A DNA stretch of 64,000 nt, from assembly GCF_031455095.1 (NCBI RefSeq), contig NZ_JAVDSB010000001.1:992001-1056000 (forward strand). The letters are read 5' to 3'. Below, one piece after another: positions 25,295 to 34,264 of the stretch. The stretch comes from Paenibacillus_E qinlingensis_A. Its GTDB lineage: Bacteria > Bacillota > Bacilli > Paenibacillales > NBRC-103111. Both the position numbers and the translations under genes were made by a program. The notes under the pieces were generated by a model. The model searched no databases. It was not told the origin of the DNA and saw nothing but the letters and a program-made list of their open reading frames with translations. Position 1 is the stretch's first letter; each line of letters starts with the position of its first letter.

Positions 25295-26482
25295 ATGAAG
25301 GAAGCCGTCATTGTATCTATAACACGCACCGCCGTAGGGCGCGCAAAAAAAGGTAGTTTCGCGCAAACGCGCGCGGAAGATCTTGGTAAAGCCGTACTCG
25401 AAGAAGCCGTACGGCGCGTGCCTGGTCTCGACAAAGGTGATGTCGAGGACATCATCATCGGGTGCGCGATGCCCGAAGGCGAGCAAGGGCTGAACTTCGC
25501 CCGCACGATGTCGCTGTATGCGGGCTTTCCCGTGACCGTGCCGGCCATCACGGTCAATCGCTTCTGTTCCTCCGGCTTGCAAGCCATCGCATATGCGGCG
25601 GAGCGCATTATGCTCGGCCACGCCGAGGTGGTCATCGCCGGAGGCGTGGAGAGCATGAGCCACGTCCCGATGACGGGCTTCAAGCTCTCGCCGCATCCGC
25701 GGCTGGTCGAGACCATGCCCGAGGTGTACATGGGCATGGGGCATACGGCCGAAGCCGTCGCGACGCGCTTCGGCATCTCGCGCGAAGCGCAGGATGGCTT
25801 CGCGACGCGCAGCCATCAGAAGGCAGCGGCGGCCATCGCAGCGGGCCGCTTCACAGACGAGATCGTGCCGGTGAGCACGAGCGTGAAAGGTGTGGACGAA
25901 CGCGGCAAAGCCTACGTTCGCCCCTATGTTTTTGCCACGGATGAGGGCGTTCGCCCCGATACATCCGTGGAAGGTCTGAGCAAGCTGAAGCCTGCGTTCA
26001 GCTTGGGGGGCTCTGTGACGGCGGGCAACGCGTCACAGACGTCGGACGGCGCAGCGGCGGCCGTGCTGATGAGCCGAGAGCGCGCGGAAGCGCTCGGGCT
26101 GAAGCCGATGGCGACGTTCCTGTCCTTTGCGCTTTCCGGTGTGGAGCCGGAAATTATGGGCGTTGGACCTGTCAAAGCGATTCCGAAGGCGCTCCAGATG
26201 GCTGGAATTACCCAAGATCAAGTTGATCTTTTTGAGATTAATGAAGCTTTTGCTTCTCAGTGCGTGCATATTATTCGCGAACTGGGTATAGACGAAGAGA
26301 AGGTTAATGTCAACGGGGGCGCAATTGCACTGGGCCATCCACTGGGCTGTACGGGTGCAAAGCTCTCGACAAGTTTAATTTATGAACTGCAGCGCCGAGG
26401 CGGCGGGTATGGTGTCGTGTCCATGTGTATTGGCGGCGGCATGGGAGCGGCTGGTGTGTTTCAAGTTCATGCTGTGGAATAA
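25295..26482 (+). CDS. fadA: Acetyl-CoA acyltransferase (thiolase) FadA
   Basis: Last step of beta-oxidation: thiolytic release of acetyl-CoA. Catalytic Cys91 is in NRFCSSGLQA; a second Cys and His are in NGGAIALGHPLGCTGA and CIGGGMGAAGVF near the end. Length 395 is standard. Bases 25320 to about 26200 are GC-rich (41 of 60 at 25621-25680), but the last 280 bases revert to the moderate GC of neighbours. ATG 25295 is chosen because GAGGTGA precedes it. Partner of FadN. Confidence 0.95.
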   Translation: MKEAVIVSITRTAVGRAKKGSFAQTRAEDLGKAVLEEAVRRVPGLDKGDVEDIIIGCAMPEGEQGLNFARTMSLYAGFPVTVPAITVNRFCSSGLQAIAYAAERIMLGHAEVVIAGGVESMSHVPMTGFKLSPHPRLVETMPEVYMGMGHTAEAVATRFGISREAQDGFATRSHQKAAAAIAAGRFTDEIVPVSTSVKGVDERGKAYVRPYVFATDEGVRPDTSVEGLSKLKPAFSLGGSVTAGNASQTSDGAAAAVLMSRERAEALGLKPMATFLSFALSGVEPEIMGVGPVKAIPKALQMAGITQDQVDLFEINEAFASQCVHIIRELGIDEEKVNVNGGAIALGHPLGCTGAKLSTSLIYELQRRGGGYGVVSMCIGGGMGAAGVFQVHAVE

Positions 26483-26549
26483 TCACGCAATCATCTTTTC
26501 TTCATAAGTGTTCCTAATCATTATCCCAAATCATAAGGAGAGTTGACTC

Positions 26550-28322
26550 ATGACGAACAAAATCGTAGGCGGAAGCTTTGTTATATCGGATCTTGATTTT
26601 CATTCCATTGTTACTCCGGAGGATTTCACGGAAGAACATCGCATGATTGCAGAAACAACACGTGATTACGTGAATGGGGAAGTTATGCCGAATGATGAGC
26701 ACTTGGAGAAGCTGGATTATGATTTAACCGTTAAACTCATGCGCAGTGCAGGTGACCTTGGATTGCTTGGGGCAGATGTGCCTGAAATTTATGGTGGCCT
26801 AGGTTTGGATAAGGTCAGCTCCACAATTATCAGTGAAAACTTAGCGCGTGCTTCTTCCTTTGCCTTATCCATAGGCGCGCATGTCGGGATCGGAACATTG
26901 CCAATCGTGTTCTTCGGAACGCCGGAGCAGAAGAAAAAGTATCTGCCTGATTTAGCCACAGGAGCGAAAATCGCCGCCTATTGCTTAACGGAGCCGACTT
27001 CTGGATCAGATGCCCTTGGTGCCAAAACGACGGCTCGACTGTCGGAAGACGGAACACATTATCTTTTAAACGGTTCGAAACTTTATATCACAAATGCCGG
27101 ATTTGCTGATATTTTCATCGTCTATGCGAAGATTAATGGAACAGACTTTACCGCTTTTATCGTGGAAAAAGGTGATCCAGGCTTTACCATGGGACCTGAA
27201 GAGAAGAAGATGGGGATTAAAGGCTCATCGACACGTCCCTTATTTTTTGAAGATGTAAAGGTACCTGTAGAAAACCTGCTTGGCGAAATTGGCAAAGGTC
27301 ATCTTATTGCTTTTAACATTCTGAATATCGGTCGTTACAAGTTGGCTGTTGGTTGTCTAGGTGCATCTAAGGAGACAATTGAGCTCGCATCCAAATATGC
27401 GAATACGCGCCAACAGTTCCAAACACCGATTTCGCGATTCCCTCTAATTGGTAAAAAATTGGCAGAAATGAACATTCAGACGTATATCCTAGAAAGCATG
27501 GTGTACCGGACGACAGGCTTATTTGATACGATCCTTAAGGATATTGACCATTCGAGTCCAGAGGCAGGCAAAATCTCGGCAAAGGGTATATCTGAGTATG
27601 CATTGGAATGCTCGATCAATAAGGTCTTTGCTTCGGAAGTTCTAGACTTTGTTGCCGATGAGGGGCTGCAAATTCATGGCGGTTATGGCTTCATTCAAGA
27701 GTATAAAGTGGAACGGATCTACCGTGACTCGCGGATTAATCGTATTTTCGAAGGGACGAATGAAATTAATCGCTTGCTCATTCCGGGTACCTTAGTGAAG
27801 AAAGCCATGAAAGGCGAGTTGCCTTTGTTACAAAAAGCTCAAGAGCTGCAAGGCGACTTGCTTGGCTACATGCCAGGTCAAACGTTCGAGGGGACTTTAG
27901 AAGAAGAAGCTCATCTTGTGAGCATGGCGAAGAAAGTTTTCCTTATGGTAGGCGGGCTTGCCGTACAGAAATACGGGATGGCACTTGAGAAGAATCAAGA
28001 GGTGCTTAGCAACCTAGCGGATATCATGATTCAAATTTTTGCTGCAGAAAGTGGACTGCTTCGTACCCAAAAACTCATTGACAAACAAGGCGAAAGTAAG
28101 GCGAAAAACGCCATTCAGATCACGACGGTATTTATTCATGAAGCTTTTGACAAAATTGAGGCATATGCGAAAGAAGCACTCAGTACGATGGAAGAAGGAG
28201 ATGTGCTTCGGACTCAACTATCTATACTCAAGAAGCTTTCTAGACGCAGCAGTGTCAATACGGTGGGGTTGAAGCGCGACATCGCCGCACGTGTAATTCA
28301 GGGTGAGAAATTCATCGGATGA
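26550..28322 (+). CDS. fadE: Acyl-CoA dehydrogenase FadE
   Basis: FAD enzyme for the first oxidation of acyl-CoA; passes electrons to EtfAB. 590 residues with the long FadE form: YCLTEPTSGSDALG (FAD/substrate), GFTMGPEEKKMGIKGSST, and the catalytic region near IHGGYGFIQEYKVERIYRDSRI followed by a C-terminal helical extension of about 150 residues typical of Bacillus FadE. AAGGAGAG precedes ATG. The gap to the next gene is 37 bases. Confidence 0.94.
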   Translation: MTNKIVGGSFVISDLDFHSIVTPEDFTEEHRMIAETTRDYVNGEVMPNDEHLEKLDYDLTVKLMRSAGDLGLLGADVPEIYGGLGLDKVSSTIISENLARASSFALSIGAHVGIGTLPIVFFGTPEQKKKYLPDLATGAKIAAYCLTEPTSGSDALGAKTTARLSEDGTHYLLNGSKLYITNAGFADIFIVYAKINGTDFTAFIVEKGDPGFTMGPEEKKMGIKGSSTRPLFFEDVKVPVENLLGEIGKGHLIAFNILNIGRYKLAVGCLGASKETIELASKYANTRQQFQTPISRFPLIGKKLAEMNIQTYILESMVYRTTGLFDTILKDIDHSSPEAGKISAKGISEYALECSINKVFASEVLDFVADEGLQIHGGYGFIQEYKVERIYRDSRINRIFEGTNEINRLLIPGTLVKKAMKGELPLLQKAQELQGDLLGYMPGQTFEGTLEEEAHLVSMAKKVFLMVGGLAVQKYGMALEKNQEVLSNLADIMIQIFAAESGLLRTQKLIDKQGESKAKNAIQITTVFIHEAFDKIEAYAKEALSTMEEGDVLRTQLSILKKLSRRSSVNTVGLKRDIAARVIQGEKFIG

Positions 28323-28359
28323 GTCTTGGGAGTCAAGAACCTGAAGGGGATGGTTTTGT

Positions 28360-30030
28360 ATGAGGGAGACAAAGCCTTGGCTGCGTCATTATCCAGCGGA
28401 AGTGGCGCCGACTTACGAGTACCCGAAACATAATCTAGCACGTCTGTTGGTTGATTCAGCACATCAATTTCCCGAACGGCCTGCCTTGTATTTCTTGGGG
28501 AAAAAGCTATCGTATCGCGAATTGCTACATGCGTCTTATCAATTTGCTCACGTGTTATTGGATCTTGGGGTACGTCCAGGGGAACGGGTGTCGATTATGC
28601 TGCCGAATTGTCCTTCGGCTATCATTGCGTATTTCGGCACGCTAATGATGGGTGGAATTGTCGTGATGACGAATCCACTTTATGTGGAGAGAGAGCTGAT
28701 TCATCAGCTCTCTGATTCGGAAGCTGTCGTCATAATCACCTTGGATCTGCTATTTGATCGCGTTCAGAAGGCGAAATCACGGACATTTTTGCGCCATGTT
28801 ATCGTAACCTCGATTAAGGATTATTTACCGTTTCCTAAGAATCTGTTATATCCCATTAAAATGAAAAAGGATGGCGCCAAGCTCGATGTGACTTATGGAG
28901 ACGGCGTTTATGCATTCAAGAAGTTATTGCGAGGGGCTTCGGCTGCGCCGATTTGTGTAGATGTCAACGCGGATGAAGATATTGCGTTACTTCAATACAC
29001 CGGTGGAACAACGGGGCTCTCTAAGGGTGTCATGTTGACACACACCAATTTAATTTCAAATACGTATCAGACGAGTCATTGGTGTTATCAAGTTGAACCT
29101 GGCGGAGATCGTTACTTAGGTGCGATTCCGTGCTTCCATGTCTTCGGTTTGACGGTTCTTCTGAACCAAGCCATGTATCGCGCAGGCATGCTGATTCTCA
29201 TTCCTAAGTTTGATATTGATATGATTCTAGATACCATTCACAAATTAAGGCCGACCATTTTCCCGGGTGCGCCTACCATGTACGTCGCGTTAATCAATCA
29301 TAAACGGGTGAAGGACGTTGATATTTCTTCCATTAATGTTTGTGTAAGCGGTTCAGCGCCACTGCCCCTTGAGGTTCAAGAGCGTTTTGAAGCATTGACC
29401 GGAGGTAGATTAATTGAAGGGTACGGGCTGACAGAGGCTTCGCCTGTTACCCATGCCAATCCGATCTGGGGATTCCGTAAGATTATGTCTATCGGTGTTC
29501 CTTTTCCGGATACCATAACAAAAGTCGTGGACTCTGACTCCGGGGAGGAAATGCCGATTGGTGAGATCGGTGAAATTATTATTAAAGGCCCTCAAATTAT
29601 GAAGGGGTACTGGAAACGGGAGCAAGAAACGGCCAAGACGATCAAAGATGGCTGGTTATATACCGGGGATATGGGACGAATGGATGAGGATGGTTTCTTT
29701 TCGATTGTTGACCGGAAAAAAGATTTGATTATTGCAGGTGGCTTTAATATTTACCCGCGTGATATTGAAGAAGTGCTCTACGAGCATCCAGCGATTCTGG
29801 AAGCGGCTGTCGCAGGGGTTCCTGATGAATACCGTGGGGAAACTGTGAAAGCATTTATCGTTCTTAGAGAAGGGATGACACTCTCGGAGAAAGAGCTCGA
29901 TGTCTGGTGCAGAGAACGGTTGGCTGCCTATAAAGTACCTCGTAAAGTTGAATTTCGGAAGTCTTTGCCAAAAACGATGATTGGCAAGGTCCTCCGTCGG
30001 CAATTACTAGAAGAAGAAGTCAAGCAGTAA
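28360..30030 (+). CDS. lcfA: Long-chain fatty acid-CoA ligase
   Basis: Activates fatty acids to acyl-CoA by way of an acyl-adenylate. AMP-binding motif YTGGTTGLSKGVMLTH (near residue 214), VSGSAPLP, EGYGLTEASPV and YTGDMGRMDEDGFFSIVDRKKDLI are in the correct order, with the catalytic lysine in KTMIGKVLRRQLL near the end. Length 556 is typical for LcfA. In B. subtilis lcfA heads its own fad operon; here it is fifth in the larger unit. GAAGGGGATGG precedes ATG. Confidence 0.93.
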   Translation: MRETKPWLRHYPAEVAPTYEYPKHNLARLLVDSAHQFPERPALYFLGKKLSYRELLHASYQFAHVLLDLGVRPGERVSIMLPNCPSAIIAYFGTLMMGGIVVMTNPLYVERELIHQLSDSEAVVIITLDLLFDRVQKAKSRTFLRHVIVTSIKDYLPFPKNLLYPIKMKKDGAKLDVTYGDGVYAFKKLLRGASAAPICVDVNADEDIALLQYTGGTTGLSKGVMLTHTNLISNTYQTSHWCYQVEPGGDRYLGAIPCFHVFGLTVLLNQAMYRAGMLILIPKFDIDMILDTIHKLRPTIFPGAPTMYVALINHKRVKDVDISSINVCVSGSAPLPLEVQERFEALTGGRLIEGYGLTEASPVTHANPIWGFRKIMSIGVPFPDTITKVVDSDSGEEMPIGEIGEIIIKGPQIMKGYWKREQETAKTIKDGWLYTGDMGRMDEDGFFSIVDRKKDLIIAGGFNIYPRDIEEVLYEHPAILEAAVAGVPDEYRGETVKAFIVLREGMTLSEKELDVWCRERLAAYKVPRKVEFRKSLPKTMIGKVLRRQLLEEEVKQ

Positions 30031-30082
30031 ATAGCAGGGCTATCATACGTAGGGCAGCCCTTACAATGAAGGAGGGAGTCCA

Positions 30083-30499
30083 ATGGATGATGGAAATGAT
30101 CGTATCATAAGAAAATTGCAGCAGCTCGCCGCCGCAGCGGAACCCACCTTCTGGGGCTATCTGGGTTGTGAATTTGTCGGTATGGCGAATGGTATCATTA
30201 CAATCGCTTTGGATGCGAAGCCGCATCATTTAAACCCCATTGGCATGGTTCATGGCGGTGTCACGTCCTCGTTGTTGGATACCGCAATGGGAATTATCGC
30301 CATGATCGCTAGGCCAGAAGAGAAAGTTGTTACTACAAACTTGAATGTGCATTTTGTGTCTCCCCTCTACGCAGGAAGGCTGCTTGTAACAGCGGAACTT
30401 GTCCATCAATCACGTAAAATGATTACAGCTCAAGGTCGCGTTGAGGACAGTGAAGGCAATTTGGGGACGATCGGGACAGGAACGTTTCGTGTGATTTAG
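30083..30499 (+). CDS. PaaI-type acyl-CoA thioesterase
   Basis: 138-residue hotdog protein with the PaaI motif GMVHGGVTSSLLDTAMGI and VTTNLNVHFVSPLYAG. Cleaves acyl-CoA thioesters; as last gene of the fad operon it could relieve CoA trapping by stalled intermediates. That role is inferred from position. GGAGGG precedes ATG at 30083; 52 bases separate it from lcfA. A weak G-U-rich hairpin with T-run near 30513-30560 may end the operon. Confidence 0.86.
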   Translation: MDDGNDRIIRKLQQLAAAAEPTFWGYLGCEFVGMANGIITIALDAKPHHLNPIGMVHGGVTSSLLDTAMGIIAMIARPEEKVVTTNLNVHFVSPLYAGRLLVTAELVHQSRKMITAQGRVEDSEGNLGTIGTGTFRVI

Positions 30500-30657
30500 T
30501 TGAAGCTTCAGCATAAGGAGCCTTCATTACTACGGAGATCGTGGTTGTGAGGGTTCTTTTTATTCGCTATATGTCATATAACCTTACATATAATAAATAA
30601 TTTTCATGAAAATTTCATAAATTTTTATGTTATGTCATGTTTTATGACGTAAATCCA

Positions 30658-30687
30658 TTGACGGGTACCGTTTGATCGTCCTATAAT
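30658..30687 (+). promoter_or_regulatory. Promoter of the PucR-family gene
   Basis: TTGACG (30658-30663), 18-base spacer, TATAAT (30682-30687), 28 bases before the start codon. Strong sigma-A match; upstream is AT-rich with several TCAT/ATGA half-palindromes. Confidence 0.7.
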
Positions 30688-30715
30688 CGATTAAAAGGCA
30701 TAGGGGGGAAGCACG

Positions 30716-32317
30716 ATGCATCTTACCATTCGTGAAGCGTTGGCGATATATCCTTTAACGGAAGCAAAGTTAGTCGCCGGAAAACAAGGGGAATCCCGCA
30801 TTGTTAAATCAGTCAATGTCATGGATGCACCTGATATTGCCGATTGGACAAAATCAGGTGAAATGCTGTTTACGACAGCCTTCGCAATGAAAGACAGTCC
30901 GCAAGAAACCGTGAACCTCCTGCGCAAATTAAATGACCGCGGAGCTGCGGGTCTAGGGATTAAGCTCGGGAGATTTTGGACGGAGCTGCCGCAAATCGTC
31001 ATGGACGAAGCGGATCGATTACATTTTCCAATTATTGAAATGCCGTTTCAATTCACGTTCTCGGATCAGATGAATGCGCTGTTTAACGCTGAATATCGCC
31101 GGAATACTGAGTTGCTGCAAACGGTGCTCGAAAAGCAGAAGAAGCTGATGCAGTTCGGACTGAAACAAGATAACATGAACGACATGTTTCAGCTTGTCAG
31201 CGAAATTCTAGGGTATCCGATGGCAGTTATTGGAGCAAGAGGTCGGGTCTTATTTAACACAAGTTCATGGCATGCCGAGCAACTTGCTCAGGACTGGCCG
31301 AAAAAGCGGAAATCAGGCTGGGTCTATGCAGGAAAAGATAGAGCATATCGCGTTAGTTTACAACAACAAGATGATGAGCCATTAGGACAATTATTAATTA
31401 TTCCTGATGTTGTTTTGCTGGCTACTGTGGAGGAAGGTTTGTTTCAACAAGCCGCAGATATTCTCTCGTTCCATATGAGCTATACGTTCCGTTCCCATGT
31501 TGAAGCTTCAGCTGAGCGGGATTTGCAAAATAACCTCATCCGCTACTTGGATAAAGGAACGTCCCTTGAGGGGTTTATGGAGCAAGCGGAAGCGAGAGGT
31601 GTATTCATTTTTACAGGTGCTTACCAATGTGTCATTGGAAAGAGTAAGAATCCATCATTGAGTCAGGATGCTGGGAGTGAGAAGCTCAAGGAAGTTAAGC
31701 AATATTTGGAGAGCCATTTGAAATCTAACAATGTGCGAGGGCATCATTTTATCCTAAAAGATCATCTGTTTTCCATCTATTCCACGACGCAAGCGGATGG
31801 ATTTCCCGAGGAAGAGCTGTCACAGCTATTAGGTAAGTTTGAACGGGAAGCCGGTCATGTGTCTGAGCGAGAGGGCATGGTGTTCTATATCTCATCACTG
31901 AAAGTGAAGCCTACTGCACTTCGCGAAGCTTACTTGGAATGTGGTGAGACGGGGCGAATGGCAGAGAAACTCTGTTTGCCAGATCGCGTCCTTCATTATG
32001 AAACGATTGAATTCGCTCATCTTTTTCAGCACTTGTCTTCTCCTATGATGGAAGATTACTGTGCGAAGATTCTGCGTCCTCTCTTAGAGAAGGATCCGGA
32101 GTATTCCCAAGAAATGATTCGTACGCTTGAAGTATTTATTCGAAACGACGGTCAAGTCAGTGAGGCTGCTAAGCAATTATTCATTCATCGTAATACCGTT
32201 ACGTATCGGTTGGAGAAAATTAGTGATCTACTGCAAGTTGATTTCAAAAAAGTCAATGATCTCTTGAAGTTGAAGGCGGTATTCTTATTCCGTCAATTCT
32301 TGCAAGTGAGATCTTAA
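30716..32317 (+). CDS. PucR-family transcriptional regulator
   Basis: 533 residues. The N-terminal 120 residues form the purine-catabolism (PucR) domain (LTIREALAIYPL, VNVMDAPDIADWTKSGEML). The C-terminal end is the PucR helix-turn-helix (LEVFIRNDGQVSEAAKQLFIHRNTVTYRLEKI). The middle resembles the diguanylate-cyclase-like linker of CdaR/AdeR relatives. Such regulators activate catabolic genes in response to a metabolite; the effector here is unknown. It is transcribed alone, next to the fad operon, from its own promoter, and ends in a strong terminator. Confidence 0.88.
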   Translation: MHLTIREALAIYPLTEAKLVAGKQGESRIVKSVNVMDAPDIADWTKSGEMLFTTAFAMKDSPQETVNLLRKLNDRGAAGLGIKLGRFWTELPQIVMDEADRLHFPIIEMPFQFTFSDQMNALFNAEYRRNTELLQTVLEKQKKLMQFGLKQDNMNDMFQLVSEILGYPMAVIGARGRVLFNTSSWHAEQLAQDWPKKRKSGWVYAGKDRAYRVSLQQQDDEPLGQLLIIPDVVLLATVEEGLFQQAADILSFHMSYTFRSHVEASAERDLQNNLIRYLDKGTSLEGFMEQAEARGVFIFTGAYQCVIGKSKNPSLSQDAGSEKLKEVKQYLESHLKSNNVRGHHFILKDHLFSIYSTTQADGFPEEELSQLLGKFEREAGHVSEREGMVFYISSLKVKPTALREAYLECGETGRMAEKLCLPDRVLHYETIEFAHLFQHLSSPMMEDYCAKILRPLLEKDPEYSQEMIRTLEVFIRNDGQVSEAAKQLFIHRNTVTYRLEKISDLLQVDFKKVNDLLKLKAVFLFRQFLQVRS

Positions 32318-32325
32318 GCGAACAG

Positions 32326-32359
32326 AACCCTAGGCGGCCAGTTGCCGCTTAGGGTTTTT
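32326..32359 (+). terminator. Intrinsic terminator after pucR-like gene
   Basis: AACCCTAGGCGGC pairs with GCCGCTTAGGGTT (one wobble) around a 5-base loop and runs into a T-run. Confidence 0.88.
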
Positions 32360-32407
32360 CGAGTTACAGCACAAGAAAGAGGCGCCTTAGCTCCGTAACT
32401 CGAAAAA
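32355..32407. repeat. Perfect 13-bp inverted repeat overlapping the terminator
   Basis: TTTTTCGAGTTAC (32355-32367) and GTAACTCGAAAAA (32395-32407) are exact reverse complements, with GGCGCC in the loop. The left arm is the T-run of the preceding terminator, so the two hairpins cannot fully form together. The rest of the 479-base spacer (to 32796) is AT-rich with no gene. Confidence 0.6.
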
Positions 32408-32796
32408 TGTGTTGATAGAACGGTTCATCGGGAGAATAAATGGATTTTATGTAGTTAATTCACGCGGATTTCCGTTAAATTGTAAAATAACTGGATTTTC
32501 TGCATGTAATTTTAAGATTTATACCCGATTCGAGTAATTTCAAGGGAATTAACTACATTTTTTCCATTTAATTTAAGTTTATGCTAATATTATTTCTAAA
32601 TAGATGTACAATTTCCATTTATTTCTTATTGCGCGCTAAACCAAGCACTGGAAGCCTAAACAGTGCCACGATCAGAATCGCTAGAAGTCCGGGAGGGTTG
32701 ACTTGTACGTAGGACTTTAGTAAAGAGAACAAGTTGCATAAGCGAAGTGGTTATCTTATAATTTTGAGGAGAAAGTAGAGAAAGGAGATGTGAAAC

Positions 32797-33138
32797 ATGT
32801 CTGCATGGAAAGAGTTAACGACGTTATCGGAGTGGCAGGAAGTGCTTGATCGTTCTGAGGAAAAGCCCGCTGTTATTCTAAAGCACAGTACAACATGTCC
32901 AGTAAGTGCGAGTGCACTTGATGAATATGAACAATACTTATCTGGCACACACAATGAGGCTGTGGATTATTTCTTGGTGAAGGTGATTGAGTCCCGTCCT
33001 GTTTCGAATCAAATCGCAGAGGACCTCGGTATCAAGCATGCATCCCCACAAATTCTTTATTTCAAAAATAAAGAATCCATCTGGAATACATCCCATTGGT
33101 CCGTAACGAACAAGCATATGTCCGCAGTATTAGATTAA
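32797..33138 (+). CDS. ytxJ: Bacilliredoxin YtxJ (bacillithiol-linked)
   Basis: 113-residue thioredoxin-fold protein with the single-cysteine motif KHSTTCPVSA (Cys about 34) and a late YFKNKESIWNTSHWSVT, diagnostic of the YtxJ/DUF2847 group. It reduces bacillithiol-mixed disulfides on proteins in the cytoplasm. AAAGGAG precedes ATG. It stands alone between terminators; its presence implies bacillithiol, consistent with the bshB2-like gene at 42660. Confidence 0.9.
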   Translation: MSAWKELTTLSEWQEVLDRSEEKPAVILKHSTTCPVSASALDEYEQYLSGTHNEAVDYFLVKVIESRPVSNQIAEDLGIKHASPQILYFKNKESIWNTSHWSVTNKHMSAVLD

Positions 33139-33155
33139 TTATTTAACGTATATAC

Positions 33156-33202
33156 AGCCCTTCGTTTTACCTACGTGATGTAGGTGGGACGGAGGGCTTT
33201 TT
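33156..33202 (+). terminator. Intrinsic terminator after ytxJ
   Basis: AGCCCTTCGTTTTACCTAC pairs (with wobbles) with GTAGGTGGGACGGAGGGCT around a GTGAT loop and is followed by a T-run. Confidence 0.88.
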
Positions 33203-33316
33203 CATGCCTGTAATTAATTGAACATCGTTTAAAAAAGATTGGCAAGCCGAACATCCTCCTATATACTTATTTGACGACAACAAGACAGTAATTTTCAGCT
33301 AAGGAGTTCGTTACTA

Positions 33317-34198
33317 ATGAATGCAATGAATAAAACGAAAATTCCCATCCCGATTTTTCTGGTAATCGGTATTATTGCTATATCTTTTTCCTCCATATTT
33401 GTAAAATGGTCTGACGCATCAGCAGCTGTCATCGCGATGTACAGACTTTTTATGACGAATGTCTTAATGCTGCCATTCCTATGGAATTACCGCAAAGAGT
33501 TTCAGAGAATTCAGATGAAAGATTGGGTTCGCACGGCGATCTCGGGTATTGCGCTTGGTTTGCACTTTTTATTTTGGATGGATTCGCTGCGCTACACGAC
33601 GGTTGCAAGCTCAACTGCGATTTTAACACTTGAGCCGATTTTTGTGCTGGTTGGTGCCTTCTTGCTGTATGGTGTTCGGACAAGCCGTACCGCCATCATA
33701 GCCATGTGTATTGCGATTGTCGGAGCTATCTGCATCGGGTGGGGCGATTTTCAATTTTCAGGTGAAGCGCTGAAGGGCGATGTACTTTCCTTCGTTGGGA
33801 CGATCGCTGTTGCCTTTCATATGTTACTTGGCAAAAGCTTGAGAGAGCGCATTTCAGCCTATGTCTATAGCTTTCTTGTATTCTTGTTCGCGGGACTAAC
33901 GCTTGCGGTGACGAATATTTACTCCGGAGAAGCATTCACAGGCTATCCGATGAAGGAATGGGGAATCTTTTTCCTGCTAGCGTTCGTCTCCACGATATTC
34001 GGGCACTATGTGTTTAACTGGTTGCTGAAATATATGAAAGCTTCATCGGTATCGATGACTGTGCTTGGGGAGCCGCTGGGTGCGTCGATATTAGCCTATT
34101 TTCTATTAGGTGAAACGATTACGGCGATGCAGCTATTGGCTGGTTGTTTACTGCTTGTTGGTGTAGCCTTGTTCTTGCGAAGTAACGAGAAACCGTAA
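33317..34198 (+). CDS. EamA/DMT superfamily transporter
   Basis: 293 residues, about ten hydrophobic helices in two similar EamA halves. The N-half signature is FSSIFVKWSDASAAVIAMYRL, and the C-half has LGEPLGASILAYFLLGETI, typical of drug/metabolite exporters. Substrate unknown. AAGGAG lies 9 bases before ATG. The MFS gene follows 66 bases on; no terminator is visible between them, so they may be co-transcribed. Confidence 0.88.
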   Translation: MNAMNKTKIPIPIFLVIGIIAISFSSIFVKWSDASAAVIAMYRLFMTNVLMLPFLWNYRKEFQRIQMKDWVRTAISGIALGLHFLFWMDSLRYTTVASSTAILTLEPIFVLVGAFLLYGVRTSRTAIIAMCIAIVGAICIGWGDFQFSGEALKGDVLSFVGTIAVAFHMLLGKSLRERISAYVYSFLVFLFAGLTLAVTNIYSGEAFTGYPMKEWGIFFLLAFVSTIFGHYVFNWLLKYMKASSVSMTVLGEPLGASILAYFLLGETITAMQLLAGCLLLVGVALFLRSNEKP

Positions 34199-34264
34199 GT
34201 GTTTCTTGCGTTCTTTAATTGAACGGAGGTTAATAATGGTGTGTGAGATGGAGGCAGGTGCAGC

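Noticed and set aside
25057..25816. Two long minus-strand frames over the fadA start
   Set aside because: They shadow the GC-rich thiolase gene and show no ribosome site or family motif; fadA is certain.
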